A stretch of DNA of 64,000 nt from Gemmata palustris. GTDB taxonomy: Bacteria; Planctomycetota; Planctomycetia; Gemmatales; Gemmataceae. Shown here one piece after another: positions 17,248-26,470 of this stretch. The position numbers were made by a program, and so were the translations under genes. The notes under the pieces are model-generated. The model made no database searches, was not told the DNA's origin, and worked only from the letters and a program-made list of their open reading frames with translations. Each line of letters starts with the position of its first letter. Positions within the stretch are counted from its first letter, which is position 1. The DNA lies in assembly GCF_017939745.1 (NCBI RefSeq), contig NZ_JAGKQQ010000001.1, positions 5,952,001 to 6,016,000 of the forward strand, read 5' to 3'.

Positions 17248-18354
17248 ATGACTCGCACGAATACGCGGGCCGGGTTCACCCTGATTGAACTCCTCGTCGC
17301 GATGGCCATCATCACCACCCTCGCGGGGTTCATCCTGCTCGTGTACCCCGGTGCGCGGGATCAGGACCGGGCGCGCAACGCGGTCAGTGACGTGGAGATC
17401 ACGCTCCGAATGGCGCAGGGGATGGCCGCGCGTGACAAGGCCCCTCGTGGGGTCCGGTTCATCGCAGCCCCCACGGACCTCATCGCGAACCCCGCGAGAA
17501 CCAGCACCCAGTTCGTGACCGAGCTCCAGTACATCGAGCTCCCGCCGCCCCTGATCCCGAACCTGAAGCCGCTCGTCAATCAGAGCTCGAACCCGAACTC
17601 GATTCCTAATTTGGAAGCCGAGCCACGTGTGAAGTTTGAATACACGCTCGGCCCCACGGGAGCGATCCAGAGTCGTCGGTGCATCATCGAGAATCTGACC
17701 GAGGATCAGTACAAGCAGGTTCAGTTGGGGGGCTGCACGGTTGTGATGCCAAATTTCGGATTTTGGAGCAAGATTACCGCGGTCCCGCTCAACTGGTCCA
17801 TTCCGCCGCTCCCCGCGCCGCAGCCGGCCAACCCGAAATCGAACGGGCGCACCTCGGCTTTGGGGCTGCCGCTCAGTGACCTGGAAGTGACCCTCGAAGT
17901 CTACCCCGACGCGGTCATGGGGGGCGGCACACTGGCTACGACCAACTACTTCGCGATCTACCTCCCGGCGACGCCGCTCGTCGGCGAGCCGACGGTGCTG
18001 ATTCCCAAAAACATCTGCGTCGACATGAGCGTTAGCTTCCCGAGCGCAACGGGCGACTTCGATGTGATGTTCGGACCGGACGGGAAACTCATCGAGAACT
18101 CCAATGGCGTGATCTTCTTGTGGGTCCGCGATTACACCAAGACCCCGACGATGGCGATCCCCGCCGCCACCGACGGGAATCTGCTGACCGCGTTCCGGCG
18201 CGGGGGCGACCAGTACATCATCTCGGTCCGCTCGTCCGGGGCCATCGGGCACAACCAACCGCTCTGGCCCGAGGTGGCTCCTGGCCCGACCTTTGGGACT
18301 TACGCCACGGGACAGAACCAGTTCAGCTTGGTTCGCCAAGAGCTGAACAACTGA
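17248..18354 (+). CDS. GspH/FimT-like minor pseudopilin
   Basis: A 368-residue prepilin-like protein with leader MTRTNTRAG cut before FTLIE (Glu5) and helix LLVAMAIITTLAGFILLVY. Just after the helix, ARNAVSDVEITLRMAQGMAA then RDKAPRGVRF resembles the GspH/FimT pattern (helix, then an A-R-x-x-A segment and a strand). It is much longer than GspH (about 170 residues); the extra part is unrecognised. It begins 11 bases after the previous stop. In T2SS the H, I, J and K subunits form the tip complex that starts filament assembly, and its place directly before I- and J-like genes fits that. Confidence 0.85.
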   Translation: MTRTNTRAGFTLIELLVAMAIITTLAGFILLVYPGARDQDRARNAVSDVEITLRMAQGMAARDKAPRGVRFIAAPTDLIANPARTSTQFVTELQYIELPPPLIPNLKPLVNQSSNPNSIPNLEAEPRVKFEYTLGPTGAIQSRRCIIENLTEDQYKQVQLGGCTVVMPNFGFWSKITAVPLNWSIPPLPAPQPANPKSNGRTSALGLPLSDLEVTLEVYPDAVMGGGTLATTNYFAIYLPATPLVGEPTVLIPKNICVDMSVSFPSATGDFDVMFGPDGKLIENSNGVIFLWVRDYTKTPTMAIPAATDGNLLTAFRRGGDQYIISVRSSGAIGHNQPLWPEVAPGPTFGTYATGQNQFSLVRQELNN

Positions 18355-18428
18355 CGCGAAACTTCGCGCGATTTTTTGGCGCCCGTGATTGCACTGCGAA
18401 TGATTCTTCCGGGAGCGGCTCCGCTCCC
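18354..18428 (+). terminator. Two hairpins between the H-like and I-like genes
   Basis: A short CGCGA/TCGCG stem followed by CGATTTTTTGG (18355-18378), then GGGAGCGG/CCGCTCCC (18411-18428). The first has a weak stem but a real T-run, so partial termination inside the operon is possible. Confidence 0.4.
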
Positions 18429-18487
18429 CGATCCCCGACTCCTGACCGGCGGCCGTCCCCCGCTGGTCGCCAACCCGAGGGCGACCG

Positions 18488-19513
18488 ATGACCCGCCGAC
18501 CCGGTCTGACAATGACGGAAGCCCTGGTCGCCATCTTCATCACGGCGATCGGGCTCGTGGGCGTGATGAGCATGTTCCCGTTCGGCGCGAAGCAGATGAG
18601 CGACGCCCTCATCAGCGACCGCTCGGCCTCTCACGCCGGCGCCATCGACGGGCTGGTCCGGGGCTACTGGAAAGAGAAAGTTGTTGAAGACACAAGCGGG
18701 TTCGGTAACAACGAGCCGTTTTGGACCGCAATGGATAATCCGAGCGACCAGGGGCCACACCCGTCCAACGTAGCGACGCCAACCCCGACGAACCCTTTGG
18801 AACCCAGTTACCCCGTGTTCCTTGACCCGATGGGGTGGGCCGGGCGGAGCAACAGTAGTGCGAGCAAGCGTTGGGTCGGTGATTCCACTGGGTCCGCGTC
18901 CGGCCCCTCATTTGTACCCCGACGGAGCATGCGGCTCGTTACGGACCTGCCCCCGCCCGCGGCATTTAACACGCCCAATACGCAAGAGCCGAGCCTGGCC
19001 CGTCGGCTCTGGAGCCAGCCCGACGGGTTCTCCTGGGACGAGGACTCGCGCCCGGCCGCGACCGACACGCGCGAACTGCGGTACAACGCGCTGGCCGTGT
19101 TACAGCGCCCGGTGAACCGCGATCGGTACAACGCCACGCTCAAAGTTGTTGTTTTCATCAACCGCCGCGACGGGTTCTTCCCCCAGGGCTCCGAAGCCGT
19201 GTTCCCGAACACCGCGAACCCCGCGAGCATTTCGCTCACTCCCGGGAGCACCGCGATGACCATTTCGAGCGCGGCCGACATTCGGAAGGGGAGTTGGATC
19301 ATGGACGCAACGATCGACGGGACCGTCAGGCACGCGAACTTTTACCGCGTCGTGAGTGTGGCGGAAAATACCGCGGGCTTTTACGACGTGGAGCTCCACA
19401 CGCCGGTCAAGCGGGTGGACGGCGGGACCAACGCTTACAACGCGGTCGTCGTCGTCATGGCCGGCGTCGCCGATGTGTTCGATCGCCCGGCGCTGACCGG
19501 GAACACCAATTAA
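18488..19513 (+). CDS. GspI/PilV-like minor pseudopilin
   Basis: A 341-residue prepilin-like protein. Leader MTRRPG is cut before LTMTE (Glu5) with helix ALVAIFITAIGLVGVMSMF; the LTxxEALVA pattern is typical of the GspI/PilV group. It is nearly three times the length of GspI. The body includes regions rich in Pro and Asn and an ordered segment near the C-terminus (KGSWIMDATIDGTVRHANFY, FYDVELHTPVKRVDGG). The ATG follows GAGGGCGACCG. Fits the tip complex with the H-, J- and K-like proteins. Confidence 0.87.
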   Translation: MTRRPGLTMTEALVAIFITAIGLVGVMSMFPFGAKQMSDALISDRSASHAGAIDGLVRGYWKEKVVEDTSGFGNNEPFWTAMDNPSDQGPHPSNVATPTPTNPLEPSYPVFLDPMGWAGRSNSSASKRWVGDSTGSASGPSFVPRRSMRLVTDLPPPAAFNTPNTQEPSLARRLWSQPDGFSWDEDSRPAATDTRELRYNALAVLQRPVNRDRYNATLKVVVFINRRDGFFPQGSEAVFPNTANPASISLTPGSTAMTISSAADIRKGSWIMDATIDGTVRHANFYRVVSVAENTAGFYDVELHTPVKRVDGGTNAYNAVVVVMAGVADVFDRPALTGNTN

Positions 19514-19627
19514 CGGATCGCACGGGAAACTGAATTGTGGGCACTGTGCCCGGTCCGACCAGCTCCGAACAGTGATTCCTTCCGGTCCGACGGCTCGCCC
19601 CGTCCGGCACCGGTGCGAGGGCGACCG

Positions 19628-20872
19628 ATGATCCGCCTCACACACACACGCCGAACCGCGCGCCGCCGGGCGTTCACCATCATCGAATTGATGGTGGTGA
19701 CGGTGGTGGTACTGATTCTGATGAGCATCCTCGTGGCCGCGTCCTCGATCGCGACGGACACGGTTCGCGCGGCCAAGGCTCAGGGCAACCACATGTCGCA
19801 GGAGCGCGCGATCGTCGCCCTCATCCGGCGCGACCTCATGCGCGATCACTTCCTGGAAGAAGACGGCAAGCCGAACCAGGGCCGGAAGTTGAGTGACCAG
19901 CGCACCGATCGGCTGTTTCTGAACGCAACAACCAACCGGCTCGACGGCTACAAGCCGCCCCGGGCCGGGTACTTCTTCGCGTCGAGCCGTCCGGCTCCGC
20001 TGACGGAACCGACGTGGGCCGCAACGAACGACGCCACGTGGAATTTTCCCGAGAACTCGGACGCCGAAGGGTTCCGGTCGTCCCGGTCCGCGAACCACGT
20101 GCTTCAGTTCACGATCGTGGTCCCGGGCGGAGCACCAGAAGACCGCCTCGTTGTAAACGTGCCGGCCTCAAATGGTCAATCGATCACGGGCACGTGTGGT
20201 GAAGTTGCCTATTTTCTTGTTCCGAACATATCAACGTCGGGTGGCGTGGCGCGGTACAAACTCATCCGCCGGTGGCGCATCGCGGCTCGAACCGGTGACG
20301 ACGCACCGGCTTACTCCGCGCTTTTGAATGCGCCCCCCCTTCCCGGCCCGGACAAAAATGATCCACCCGAAGTGATGGCGGTGATCGGTGGACCTGCTCC
20401 CAACTTCCAAATGTTGACCATGAGCGATCTCGCTTTAGGAAATCGCGTGCCCCGCGCCCAGATTTCTCCGGCCACGGGGTTCCGCGTCGGCGAGGACGTC
20501 CTGCACGACAGTGTGACATCGTTTGAAGTCAAATTCACCGGGTCCGTCGGGCCAACGGTCGGAACAGATCTCTCTTGGGCGGCACCAGGGGCCACCGACA
20601 CGTCTACCACCTGGCCGCGCCCGTTCTCCGGGTCCCCGCCGAATACGGATTATCCTTACGATAACCTTCCGTATGATGGAAATTATGATACTTTTAATCA
20701 GCTTATAAATAATACCGCTCAAGACTGGAATCAGCCCACGAACCTGGCGACGAGCGCATTTCCGACGAGAACACTGAAGCGCATCCGTATCACCGGCGCG
20801 ATGATCCGCCTGCGGTGCTGGAGCCCGGCGACCAAGACCACGCGGCAGACGACGATGATGGTGGACCTCTAA
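19628..20872 (+). CDS. GspJ/PilW-like minor pseudopilin
   Basis: A 414-residue prepilin-like protein. Leader ...TRRTARRRA is cut before FTIIE (Glu5; Ala rather than Gly at -1), followed by the helix LMVVTVVVLILMSILVAAS. GspJ/PilW proteins carry this IIELMV pattern. The body is about twice family length. Start 19628 is preferred over the open frame from 19535 because GCGAGGGCGACCG precedes it and the leader is then of normal size. Local base composition in 20640-20720 is notably AT-richer than the surrounding DNA (encoding DYPYDNLPYDGNYDTFNQ), a sign of relaxed selection or a hypervariable surface loop. Confidence 0.87.
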   Translation: MIRLTHTRRTARRRAFTIIELMVVTVVVLILMSILVAASSIATDTVRAAKAQGNHMSQERAIVALIRRDLMRDHFLEEDGKPNQGRKLSDQRTDRLFLNATTNRLDGYKPPRAGYFFASSRPAPLTEPTWAATNDATWNFPENSDAEGFRSSRSANHVLQFTIVVPGGAPEDRLVVNVPASNGQSITGTCGEVAYFLVPNISTSGGVARYKLIRRWRIAARTGDDAPAYSALLNAPPLPGPDKNDPPEVMAVIGGPAPNFQMLTMSDLALGNRVPRAQISPATGFRVGEDVLHDSVTSFEVKFTGSVGPTVGTDLSWAAPGATDTSTTWPRPFSGSPPNTDYPYDNLPYDGNYDTFNQLINNTAQDWNQPTNLATSAFPTRTLKRIRITGAMIRLRCWSPATKTTRQTTMMVDL

Positions 20873-20969
20873 CCGATCCCCGCCCCGCGACACCCGAAAA
20901 CACCGTTCCGCTCGCGCCCGGTGGCGCGGGCGCTGGCCCCACACACGCACTCGCCCGGAGACCGCCGCC

Positions 20970-23900
20970 ATGTTCCGGCCTCTCACCCGATCGCACCGAC
21001 GAGCCCCGCGCCGCGGGACCGTGGTCGTGATCACGATCTTCGCCCTTATCACCATCCTGATGGTGCTCGGGCTGGCGTTCATGATGTACGCCGTCAAAGA
21101 AAAGGCCGTGGCCCAAGCCCACAAGGAGGCCGCGAGCTCACCCGGCACTGCGGCACCGGACCCGACCAGTACGATCAACAAGTTCCTCGGCACGCTCCTC
21201 TACGACGACTACGACGACGCCGACGCGCTCCACAACGCGCTGCGCGGGCACAGCATCGCCCGGGCCATGTACGGCAGCCGGTCCGACTACTCGAACACGA
21301 ACCCGTGGGTCGGTTCCACGGTCCCGTGGGCCGGCGTCGGCACGTTCCACGAAGACCCCGCGGGCTACCTCAGTGGGCCGGCGACGACGTACCCGTCACT
21401 CGCCGGTCTGCTCCCCGCGACCCGGCGTGACCGCTCCCGGTTCGTGAATCACACGGTCATGACACTCGACAGCAAAGCGCTGGTGATCGACCCCGAGTGG
21501 ACCGGGAACCGGTTCGCCGATAACACCATCCCTCTGCAACCCGTGCTGACGGCGTTCAATCAGAGCTTGGCCGGGCGGAATTATGTCGGCCTGCACGCGG
21601 GTTACACCTACCCCGACCTGAAGAACTTCTTCCTCGGCGCCCGCGACCCGGCGACCGGCGAAGTGCTGGCGCCATCGTTCTACCGCGACTGGCTGTTCCG
21701 TCACGAGAACCTCACGACGCAATCCGCGCTCGATCCGAGCAACCCGAACTGGGGCATCGCCACGGGGGTCGGGCAGCCTGAAAAGGACGCGCGGCTCCGC
21801 ATCCTGCGCCCGCTGCCGGTGGACCACCCGAAGTTCCCGCGCGTTCCCCCCAACCCCGACGGCTCGTTCACCGGCGACGTCCAGAACCTGACCGGCGCGC
21901 TCGGGATTCAAAGGAACGACAGCCTGTGGATGCACATCGGTCTGAAGCCGATCACGCTCGCGGACGGGCGCATCGTGCAACCGATGGTTGCCCCGCTGAT
22001 TCTCCCGTTCGATGGTCTGTTCGACCAGAGCGTACACGGGAACCGGCTCGGTACCGGCAACGCCCATGCGTCGTATGGCGGGTACGGCCCGTGGGAAGTC
22101 AACATAGGGTACGGGCTGAACAACTACGACAGAACCAGTTCGACGCCCGCGGCTCTGTCGACCGCGCTGGAAGCCGATCGCCAGAACCTCCTTATCAACC
22201 GAACGGGTGTGGCGGCCGCGTTCGATCCGTACACGGGCGGGCGCCAACTACCCAATTACTCTTCGGTCAGTTGGACCGGTGCGCCAGTTACTTTTGCACT
22301 GCCCACGGCTGGGAGCCTTCGCGGTCTGCCCTCGTTCGGTGACCCGTCGTTCGCCCCGGCATACGGCGGCTTCCAAAGCACCAACGCCGCCGTGGGGCAC
22401 CCCGCGGGGTACAACCCGAACGAGTTCGTCACGCTCAGCGACGCGGACCCTCTCAAACCGTTCATTTCCCCTTACAGCGACATCAAGCGTCTGAGCCTGC
22501 GTTACGCCTTCACCCCAGACTGGCACTTACAGGCGTTCTCAGCAAAAAACACGTCAGCGGCGTTCCGCAGCGATACGGGCACGTACCCATACGTTGCCAG
22601 TCCGGGCGCGAATACGCCCTCTCAGTACCGGCTCGACCCGGTACACCCGCGGCGCAATCTGTTTAGCCCGAGGAACAACAGTCTCGACCGCCCCGCCATC
22701 GCGCCGAACTTCCTTAACCTCGACGCGGCCGGCGCCCTGACGTTCGGTACCGGTCCCGGTGGTCCAACCAAGCCCAGCGCATTGTCAGCCGCAGCCGGAC
22801 CGTACCCGTCCCCTCAAGGCCTCGGTAGCATCTCCGACTTCGCGGCCGGCAACCAGTGGGTAAACGCGACGGCCGAACTTGGTTCGGTGAATCTAAACCG
22901 TCCGCTTGCCGATTACCGGGTCGATACGAATCTGCCTTTGACTAACGCGAACACCAACCCCACTGTTGCGAATCAGGCCGATCAGGACCGGCAAGCTCTT
23001 GCAAGAGACATTTTCGCGCGACTCTGTGTGGCGCTAGGAGCCGCTGCGCAGGTTCGGTTCGATAACACGGGCGTAACTATTAGACTACCCGATCCGACGA
23101 CTTTCATCCTCACACCAGTGAGCGGTGCTCCAATTACTTACACAGCGCAGCATTACTGGGTGCTTCGCTATCTGGCACAGCTAGCTGCGAACATCGTCGA
23201 CTATATCGACAACGATGACGTGAACACCACCTTCGTGTGGAACCCGCCCACGACCGGAACCACCGATTTCGCGAACCCGAATGACGTCGGGAACCGTGTG
23301 GTGTTCGGCATCGAGAAACCGCGCCTCGTCCTCAACGAAATTTACAGTGAGATCACTAACGCCCCGGGCGACCCTGTCCAGGACGCGATTGATCCGATGA
23401 CAATGATGCCGAAGGCGCTCGCTGCAAACGCACAGGCGCACATCAAATTCTGGGCGGAGTTGCTCAACCCGACCTCGACTCCGCACACGAATCCGCCGGC
23501 GCTGCCGCTCCCGCCCGCTGCGGGTCCCCAGGGGATCTTCGGTACGGGTGCCGTTAATCTGAGTGCCTACCAGATCCAGATCGCGCGTCAGAAGCGCAAG
23601 ACGGGTGGGGCACCGATGCCAAAGGACCAGTTGTCAGCGTTTCTTATCCCAACCGATCCTGAGTTCCAGTCGAACGTTACGGGGCGGTTCGTCGAAGCTG
23701 CCGACACAACGTTCACGTTCCCCGCGGCGCCGGTCAACCAACCTGCGAAGGTCGAGCCAAACAACGCACAGTACCAGCCTTCGGACCCGACAAACCTGCC
23801 TCTAAACGGGGTCGTGCTGGTCGGACCAGAGGTTACTGCAAAGACCCCGGCCGCGGCCGAGTTCAACCCGCCGAACACAGGTGTTTGGGCGAGCACGAAC

Positions 23901-25937
23901 AAGGTGACCTCGGTGGCGCCTGCAGTCATGGGCAAATCGGGAGTGAGCACCGCAATGGGGTACACGCTCGACATGCCCCCGGCCGCCACACTCTCAACGG
24001 AAGAGTTTAAGCGGCACACGGTCCTGCTCCGCCGCGCGGCGAACCCGTACCTGACACCGAACGACCCGTTGTTGACGGCGACGTACAACAGCATGCTCCC
24101 CATCAATCCCTATGTCACAGTAGACATGATGAACGAGGTGCCCGCGTTTGACTCGGTCCACCGCGCTGCGAACGGGACAACGGACCGCGGGTCGCGTCCC
24201 GCGATGATTCCGATGGGGAAGAATCCGGAGGATTACTACGACCCGGTCGCTGACCGCTTCTCGATTGGCAAAGTGCAACCACTCGCTGGTTGGGCGGCAT
24301 ATGACCCGACCACTACTTTTACGCCGGGAAAGTACAACAAATACGATTTCGCGACCTCGATGGTTTTGGCCCAAACGACCCTGGCTACAATGCCGCGCCC
24401 GACGCCGGACCCGAACGAGCCGAAGAACACGTTCGGGCGTCACAACGGCAACGCCGGACAACCGGCGGGATCGACCGTCACTGCCCCTCCGAACGCTGTC
24501 GCGACGATCAGCGATACGATCATGACGCCGTTCGACTGGCTGCCGCACATGGACCGGCCGCTCGAAACGCTCGGCGATGTGTTTCTCGCACGGGATTCCA
24601 AACCGCACATGCTCACGAACGAATTTGTAAGGAACACGCCCGCCGGTGTGGTGCAGGATGCCGGTTACGCGCGCTGGCGGTTCCACGATAACGGCCTGGC
24701 CCGGGCACTGGAATATCTCACGGTCAAATCGCCGAGCTACCACGTCGCGCACGGCGGGCGCGTGACCGGCAAGATCAACGTGAACGCGATGCAGGACCTC
24801 CGCGTCGCGCAAGGGCTGTGGGATCCGCTGACCAGCAACCAGTTGAACTTCGTAAACACCACGGTGTGGGGGACGGCTACGAACGCAACCACCTCGTGGA
24901 TGAAATCACGGACCCCGTTCCAGACGCGCAACAACGCGAGTGGCGTGGCTACGTTTGAAGTACCGGTGCCGACTTCGAGTGTGACTGATTCGAGTGTGGT
25001 CGGTTCGACCGCGAGTCCCGATCGCCCGTTCCTTCCGTTCGGCACACCTGCGGCATCAGCCGCCGGCACCATCTTCGCCTACGGTACGGGAAGCGGGATC
25101 GATAACACAGTTCTGCGGCGCGACCTGACCACTCCGGTGCTGCCACTGCTGTACGATACTACTGTTGCGACAACCTACCCCACGACTCACCCCTACACGC
25201 AGATCGAGGCGTTCCGGAAGGTACACAACAACATCACCACCGTCAGCCACTCGTTCGTCGTGTACGTCACCATCGGCTACTTTGACGTGACGTATCCGGC
25301 TACCGCGCCGGCCGGGTGGCCGAACAACGTGAACGTGCCGATTCCGCCGCAATTCGGCGCCGAGGTGTACGACAAGATCCCGGGTGACATGCGGCAGAAG
25401 TACATCGCCTTCATCGACATGGCGAACATGGCGATGAAGCCCCAGCCGGTCGCTAATGACGCGAACCCCCACGCGGTCTACTCGCCGAACTCGCCGCAGC
25501 CGTTCTTTACATCGCTGACGGGTACCGTTCGACCTGGAGCAGCAGTCACGACTCCAGTACCGATCTCGCTCGCGTCCGGGACCGGCGACGGAACCACGAT
25601 GACCATCCTCTCGCGCGTTCCTGTGACCATGCAACCCAGCGTGGTGGATGATCAGCGGGTTTTGGTCAGCGCCGGGACTCAACTCGCCATCGGTTACGGA
25701 GCCGATATTCAGTACGTGACCGTCGATGCCGTTGGGCCACTCGGTATGGGTGTGAATACCAATTACCCCAACGGCCTAGGTGTGAACCAATTGGGCGTGA
25801 CCGGTCTGAACCGACCTGCGTGGGGCGGCTCGTGCGTGTCGAACGTGCGACCGGGCTATGCCGGACCGCAGCCCTTGTTCGATTACAGGTCGATTAACTA
25901 CAAGCCGGTGATCCCGTATGTGGAACGGCTGAGGTAA
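20970..25937 (+). CDS. Giant GspK/PilX-like protein, 1655 residues
   Basis: The last gene of the filament locus. The N-terminus has a basic leader (MFRPLTRSHRRAPRRG) followed by TVVVITIFALITILMVLGL and a charged helix (AVKEKAVAQAHKEAA). This resembles GspK/PilX, whose mature helix lacks Glu5; here position 5 is also hydrophobic. GspK is about 320 residues, so this protein is about five times longer. The extra 1500 residues are Pro/Asn/Thr-rich, with few cysteines and many aromatic residues, as in extracellular adhesive or structural domains, but no known domain is recognised. It starts 97 bases after the J-like gene. A large palindrome after the stop is a likely terminator. Candidate filament-tip or surface-exposed component. 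Confidence 0.85.
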   Translation: MFRPLTRSHRRAPRRGTVVVITIFALITILMVLGLAFMMYAVKEKAVAQAHKEAASSPGTAAPDPTSTINKFLGTLLYDDYDDADALHNALRGHSIARAMYGSRSDYSNTNPWVGSTVPWAGVGTFHEDPAGYLSGPATTYPSLAGLLPATRRDRSRFVNHTVMTLDSKALVIDPEWTGNRFADNTIPLQPVLTAFNQSLAGRNYVGLHAGYTYPDLKNFFLGARDPATGEVLAPSFYRDWLFRHENLTTQSALDPSNPNWGIATGVGQPEKDARLRILRPLPVDHPKFPRVPPNPDGSFTGDVQNLTGALGIQRNDSLWMHIGLKPITLADGRIVQPMVAPLILPFDGLFDQSVHGNRLGTGNAHASYGGYGPWEVNIGYGLNNYDRTSSTPAALSTALEADRQNLLINRTGVAAAFDPYTGGRQLPNYSSVSWTGAPVTFALPTAGSLRGLPSFGDPSFAPAYGGFQSTNAAVGHPAGYNPNEFVTLSDADPLKPFISPYSDIKRLSLRYAFTPDWHLQAFSAKNTSAAFRSDTGTYPYVASPGANTPSQYRLDPVHPRRNLFSPRNNSLDRPAIAPNFLNLDAAGALTFGTGPGGPTKPSALSAAAGPYPSPQGLGSISDFAAGNQWVNATAELGSVNLNRPLADYRVDTNLPLTNANTNPTVANQADQDRQALARDIFARLCVALGAAAQVRFDNTGVTIRLPDPTTFILTPVSGAPITYTAQHYWVLRYLAQLAANIVDYIDNDDVNTTFVWNPPTTGTTDFANPNDVGNRVVFGIEKPRLVLNEIYSEITNAPGDPVQDAIDPMTMMPKALAANAQAHIKFWAELLNPTSTPHTNPPALPLPPAAGPQGIFGTGAVNLSAYQIQIARQKRKTGGAPMPKDQLSAFLIPTDPEFQSNVTGRFVEAADTTFTFPAAPVNQPAKVEPNNAQYQPSDPTNLPLNGVVLVGPEVTAKTPAAAEFNPPNTGVWASTNKVTSVAPAVMGKSGVSTAMGYTLDMPPAATLSTEEFKRHTVLLRRAANPYLTPNDPLLTATYNSMLPINPYVTVDMMNEVPAFDSVHRAANGTTDRGSRPAMIPMGKNPEDYYDPVADRFSIGKVQPLAGWAAYDPTTTFTPGKYNKYDFATSMVLAQTTLATMPRPTPDPNEPKNTFGRHNGNAGQPAGSTVTAPPNAVATISDTIMTPFDWLPHMDRPLETLGDVFLARDSKPHMLTNEFVRNTPAGVVQDAGYARWRFHDNGLARALEYLTVKSPSYHVAHGGRVTGKINVNAMQDLRVAQGLWDPLTSNQLNFVNTTVWGTATNATTSWMKSRTPFQTRNNASGVATFEVPVPTSSVTDSSVVGSTASPDRPFLPFGTPAASAAGTIFAYGTGSGIDNTVLRRDLTTPVLPLLYDTTVATTYPTTHPYTQIEAFRKVHNNITTVSHSFVVYVTIGYFDVTYPATAPAGWPNNVNVPIPPQFGAEVYDKIPGDMRQKYIAFIDMANMAMKPQPVANDANPHAVYSPNSPQPFFTSLTGTVRPGAAVTTPVPISLASGTGDGTTMTILSRVPVTMQPSVVDDQRVLVSAGTQLAIGYGADIQYVTVDAVGPLGMGVNTNYPNGLGVNQLGVTGLNRPAWGGSCVSNVRPGYAGPQPLFDYRSINYKPVIPYVERLR

Positions 25938-25951
25938 GAAAATCCCATTAA

Positions 25952-26028
25952 GCACTCGGCCGGTGCGGACCGGTCGGCAGAAGCGCTCTTCTGGCGTTTC
26001 TGCCGGCCGGTCCACACCGGCCGAGAGC
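25952..26028. repeat. Large palindrome at the end of the filament locus
   Basis: Arms 25952-25982 and 25998-26028 match at 28 of 31 positions around a 15-base loop; core CTCGGCCGGTG. The mismatches are mostly G-U compatible in RNA. It starts 14 bases after the last filament gene and may stop transcription, although the T-run is short. Confidence 0.8.
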
Positions 26029-26470
26029 GTTTCACACACATCCCGACGCAGTGCCGAAGTGATTCCGGCGACGCAGACGTGCTGCCCGCGCCAGAACTTG
26101 ACTTCGGACATTTAGTCCCGCCCCTGAGCGTTACAATTAGAGTGGGTGAATATTGGACCAAGAACGAACAGCGAAGAGGCGTTATTAGGGGTGCAACGAT
26201 GGCTGTCACGGAAATTGAGGCGATGTTAGCCGATGTTAGCGAAATGCAGTAACTCACCAAAAACGGTCGGCTGGCGGAATGAAGCCGATATGCCTGAAAT
26301 TTCAGCAGTTGGCGCGTTTCGAGTTTAATGGTTCGGGTCGTGCGGACCCCGAAAGCCCAAAATGTTAGCGTTTGTTACCCTCGGAACGGGTCGCGAGTTG
26401 CAAGTGCATATTTAGTAATGATTTAGCGAATAAAACGAGAGGCGAAAGACGTTAGTGGGCCGGTGACCGG
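26029..26470. other. 442-base gap without a convincing gene
   Basis: Less GC-rich than its surroundings. It contains a tandem 10-mer CGATGTTAGC at 26221-26240 and another ATGTTAGC at about 26363. A 17-codon frame from ATG 26199 is too short to call. The right end is the 3' side of the histidine kinase gene, so no promoter is required here. It may hold remnants of a lost element. Confidence 0.5.

Noticed and set aside
26199..26252. A 17-codon frame (MAVTEIEAM...) with a weak ribosome binding site.
   Set aside because: Too short to judge by eye and without any match; kept only as a note to the gap.
25898..26260. A 120-codon minus-strand frame spanning the end of the giant gene and its palindrome.
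   Set aside because: It overlaps the conserved 3' end of the giant gene and reads through the palindrome arms; composition does not resemble the neighbours.
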